Positions 7,410-9,180 of a stretch of DNA of 9,180 nt are shown one piece after another. The translations under genes were made by a program, and so were the position numbers. The notes below the pieces were generated by a model that worked only from the letters and a program-made list of their open reading frames with translations, did not search any database and was not told where the DNA came from. Source of the stretch: Promethearchaeota archaeon (GTDB lineage Archaea; Asgardarchaeota; Lokiarchaeia; Sigynarchaeales; MK-D1); contig JAEOTN010000050.1 of NCBI GenBank assembly GCA_016839865.1, positions 1 through 9,180 of the forward strand, given 5' to 3'. Every line of letters begins with the position of its first letter. The stretch's first letter is position 1.

Positions 7410-7417
7410 TATATAAA
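7410..7417 (-). promoter_or_regulatory. TATA box for the DUF3795 gene, leaderless
   Basis: On the minus strand TTTATATA begins 31 bases before the A of the ATG at 7386. It is the same octamer found upstream of the acyltransferase-like gene, at nearly the same distance. Initiation would fall at the start codon. It shows that the DUF3795 gene need not depend on read-through from the ATPase gene. Confidence 0.6.
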
Positions 7418-7430
7418 TTATGACAGTGAG

Positions 7431-7450
7431 AAAAATTACTGTAAAAAGAG
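7431..7450 (-). terminator. T-rich terminator after the copper ATPase gene
   Basis: Directly after the ATPase stop codon the minus strand reads CTCTTTTTACAGTAATTTTT, two runs of five T residues. This suits an archaeal T-tract terminator and lies just upstream of the TATA box of the next gene. Confidence 0.4.
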
Positions 7451-9180
7451 TTATGCGACCTTCATAGGTTTTCCATGATGATCTGGAAGGGGAGCTTCAC
7501 CACATTCAATTCCCAATCCACCTTCTTCTTTTGGAAGGTTCATCCAGCAAACAAGTTTCCCATCGCGAGGAATCATGTCGCGACCGCAGTGTTTTGGTAA
7601 CGATTCCTCATGATTACATTCTTCACATATTAGTTTTGATGCTATGATTTCTTCATCTCCATTTTCGTTTTGTGTTGTTGTAAGTTGTTTTTCCTCAGGA
7701 TCCATTTTAATCTCGTCGATTAACTTTTGTAAGTTCAGTCTATAGAGCAATAACGCAGAAGCAACTACAGACACTGAGCTAAAAGCCATAAACAAAGAAG
7801 CTATAGAGGGAGGTAAAAATGGAACTCCAGCGAAAAAGAATACTCCAGCGGCAAACGGGATACCAATGATGTTATATATGAATGCCCAGAAGAGATTTTG
7901 TAGCATTTTATTGTAAGTTTTTTTAGATAAGTGTAACGCTGCGATGAGAGTTCTTAAATCTCCTCGCATTAGAATTATATCTGCAGATTCTATCGCAATA
8001 TCAGTTCCAGAACCAATTGCAATACCCACATCTGCTTTCGTTAATGCAGGAGCATCGTTGATTCCATCCCCCACCATTGCAACAAGACCTTGGGTTTCTT
8101 CCTTTAACGAGGCAATAGTTACGAGCTTTTGAGCAGGAAGAACTTCCGAGAAATAATTGCTTATACCGAGATTCTTTGCTATAGCTCGAGCAGTTTTCTC
8201 ATTATCTCCAGTCAAAATATATGGCTCAATCCCCATTTCATATAATCTCTCAATTACAGATTTTGCATAAGGTTTGATTTTATCAGATATTGCAATGAAC
8301 CCAAGCATCTCATCCTCTCGTATAACGATCACAACTGTTTTTCCTTCCTCTTGATAGGAAGAGATCATTTCCAGTTGAGAATGAATATCAATATTGTGCT
8401 CCTGAGCAAATGCAGGATTTCCAATGCGCACTTTGTAATTATCCACTAATGCCTCTACTCCAAATCCAGGATTATTTACGAATTCTGAGGCAGTTTCAGT
8501 AGAGACTTCTATTTCTTGTGCCTTTTCTACAATGGCACGCGCTAACGGGTGTTCTGAATTCATCTCTACCGAAGCTGCAATGGACAATATTTCTTTTTTC
8601 GTTGATCCTTCATTTGGAATGATATCAATAACTTGAGGTTTCCCAATTGTCAATGTCCCTGTTTTATCAAATACGATTTTCTTGACTTTATGGATGGCTT
8701 CTAAACTCTCTCCTCCCTTGATAAGGATTCCGGATTTTGCCCCGACTCCTGTTCCTACCATAACGGCAGTAGGAATCGCTAAACCCATTGCACATGCACA
8801 CGAAATAACCACTACTGCAACAAATCTTAACAGAGATTCTTCAAATGAAAATCCTGCAATTAACCACCAGGATAAGAATGTTAGTAGAGCAATTGAAACA
8901 ACCACTGGAACAAAAATCCTGCTAACTTTGTCAGCGATTCGTTGTAAAGGAGCTTTTTGAGATTGGGCACTTCTTACTAAGTCAATGATTCTTTGCAGAA
9001 CAGTATCATTCCCTATTCGTTCGACTTTGGCTTTTATTACTCCATTTTGATTAATAGTGCCACCAATAACAATATCACCAGTGATTTTTTTTACTGAGTA
9101 AGTTTCCCCTGTCAACATAGACTCATCGATTCGGCTCATTCCTTCAATAACCTTGCCGTCAATTGGAACACTTTCACCTG
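7451..9180 (-). CDS. copA: Copper-transporting P1B-type ATPase (CopA-like), 5' end beyond right edge, CAC in place of CPC
   Basis: 575 complete codons are visible from 9178; the gene enters from the right, so the N-terminus and first membrane helices are missing. The ATG at 9139 is not the start: the frame upstream encodes GESVPIDGKVIEG, which completes the actuator motif ahead of DESMLTGE. Numbered from 9178: TGE 23-25, helices about 88-109 and 116-143, phosphorylation motif DKTGT with D171, SEHPLA (H210), GDGIND 370-375, and last helices about 427-450 and 453-480 with YN (435-436) and MxxSS (464, 467-468). YN and MxxSS are Cu+-ATPase (P1B-1) signatures, so Cu+ export is the likely job. The CPC metal site reads Cys-Ala-Cys (127-129; bases 8792-8800), losing the proline conserved in P-type pumps. 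A C-terminal tail of roughly 95 residues adds CEEC, two further cysteines, and two LPxH(C/H)Gx2M motifs, probably a metal-binding domain. The symbol is by family only. Confidence 0.88.
   Translation of the reverse strand, partial: GESVPIDGKVIEGMSRIDESMLTGETYSVKKITGDIVIGGTINQNGVIKAKVERIGNDTVLQRIIDLVRSAQSQKAPLQRIADKVSRIFVPVVVSIALLTFLSWWLIAGFSFEESLLRFVAVVVISCACAMGLAIPTAVMVGTGVGAKSGILIKGGESLEAIHKVKKIVFDKTGTLTIGKPQVIDIIPNEGSTKKEILSIAASVEMNSEHPLARAIVEKAQEIEVSTETASEFVNNPGFGVEALVDNYKVRIGNPAFAQEHNIDIHSQLEMISSYQEEGKTVVIVIREDEMLGFIAISDKIKPYAKSVIERLYEMGIEPYILTGDNEKTARAIAKNLGISNYFSEVLPAQKLVTIASLKEETQGLVAMVGDGINDAPALTKADVGIAIGSGTDIAIESADIILMRGDLRTLIAALHLSKKTYNKMLQNLFWAFIYNIIGIPFAAGVFFFAGVPFLPPSIASLFMAFSSVSVVASALLLYRLNLQKLIDEIKMDPEEKQLTTTQNENGDEEIIASKLICEECNHEESLPKHCGRDMIPRDGKLVCWMNLPKEEGGLGIECGEAPLPDHHGKPMKVA
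7454..7693 (-). other. C-terminal Cys/His/Met-rich tail of the copper ATPase
   Basis: This part of the ATPase gene encodes the last 80 residues, beyond the final membrane helix and its basic/acidic linker. An acidic stretch (ENGDEE) precedes CEEC (518-521 counted from 9178), then LPKHCGRDM (527-535), C544, C559 and LPDHHGKPM (564-572) close to the C-terminus. The two nonamers share L-P-x-H-(C/H)-G-(K/R)-x-M, which looks like an internal duplication. Cys, His and Met are soft-metal ligands and the tail should face the cytosol, so copper sensing or delivery to the pump is inferred; a structural zinc site is the alternative. Confidence 0.55.

Noticed and set aside
7423..7442. Inverted repeat ACAGT-N10-ACTGT near the DUF3795 promoter
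   Set aside because: The 5-base arms with an A/T-rich 10-base spacer are within chance expectation; too weak for a hairpin terminator and not supported as an operator.
8682..8960. Plus-strand open frame of about 92 codons
   Set aside because: Antisense to the membrane and phosphorylation region of the copper ATPase; no ribosome binding site or promoter support.
9137..9139. ATG as the start of the copper ATPase
   Set aside because: It is internal: the upstream in-frame codons continue the conserved actuator-domain sequence to the window edge.

Overview
The window is an AT-rich stretch that reads most naturally as archaeal DNA. Strong TATA-like boxes (TTTATATA) lie 30-31 bases upstream of two start codons, which implies leaderless transcripts. 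Weaker boxes sit at similar distances before other genes. Gene ends are followed by pyrimidine/T-rich tracts rather than GC-rich hairpins. The gene families also fit: a DUF362 protein with two 4Fe-4S motifs, a cysteine-rich DUF3795 protein, and a copper ATPase with a CxxC/HCGxxM tail. An Asgard-type or other mesophilic archaeon is possible, but no lineage marker is present and the assignment is an inference.

Layout. Bases 1-2155 hold a minus-strand pair: a membrane-anchored 548-residue protein with a large, probably extracytoplasmic helical-toroid-like domain, followed with a 1-base stop/start overlap by a multi-spanning membrane protein cut by the left edge. Next on the minus strand (2155-3297) is a DUF362 iron-sulfur protein. 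A 92-base divergent promoter region with a 10-bp direct repeat separates it from a plus-strand pair. That pair is a polytopic acyltransferase-like protein (HGSNAT/DUF418 type; corrected start 3390) and a beta-xylosidase-type GH3 glycosidase without signal peptide. The GH3 gene meets a minus-strand DUF3795 gene tail to tail, the two stop codons sharing the tetranucleotide TTAA. At the right edge lies most of a minus-strand P1B-type copper ATPase whose N-terminal part is outside the window. The ATG at 9139 is internal to the conserved actuator-domain motif and is not the start.

How they may work together. The glycosidase and the membrane acyltransferase suggest handling of glycans or oligosaccharides across the membrane. 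The anchored 548-residue protein may be another carbohydrate-active surface protein. DUF362, DUF3795 and the copper ATPase are metal- or cysteine-rich proteins, but no shared pathway is shown. The oddest feature is in the copper ATPase: the transmembrane CPC metal-binding motif reads Cys-Ala-Cys, while the other Cu+-ATPase signatures are intact, and the protein carries a C-terminal Cys/His/Met-rich tail with a repeated motif. No RNA genes, CRISPR arrays or mobile elements were seen, and there is no gene-free stretch longer than about 200 bases.
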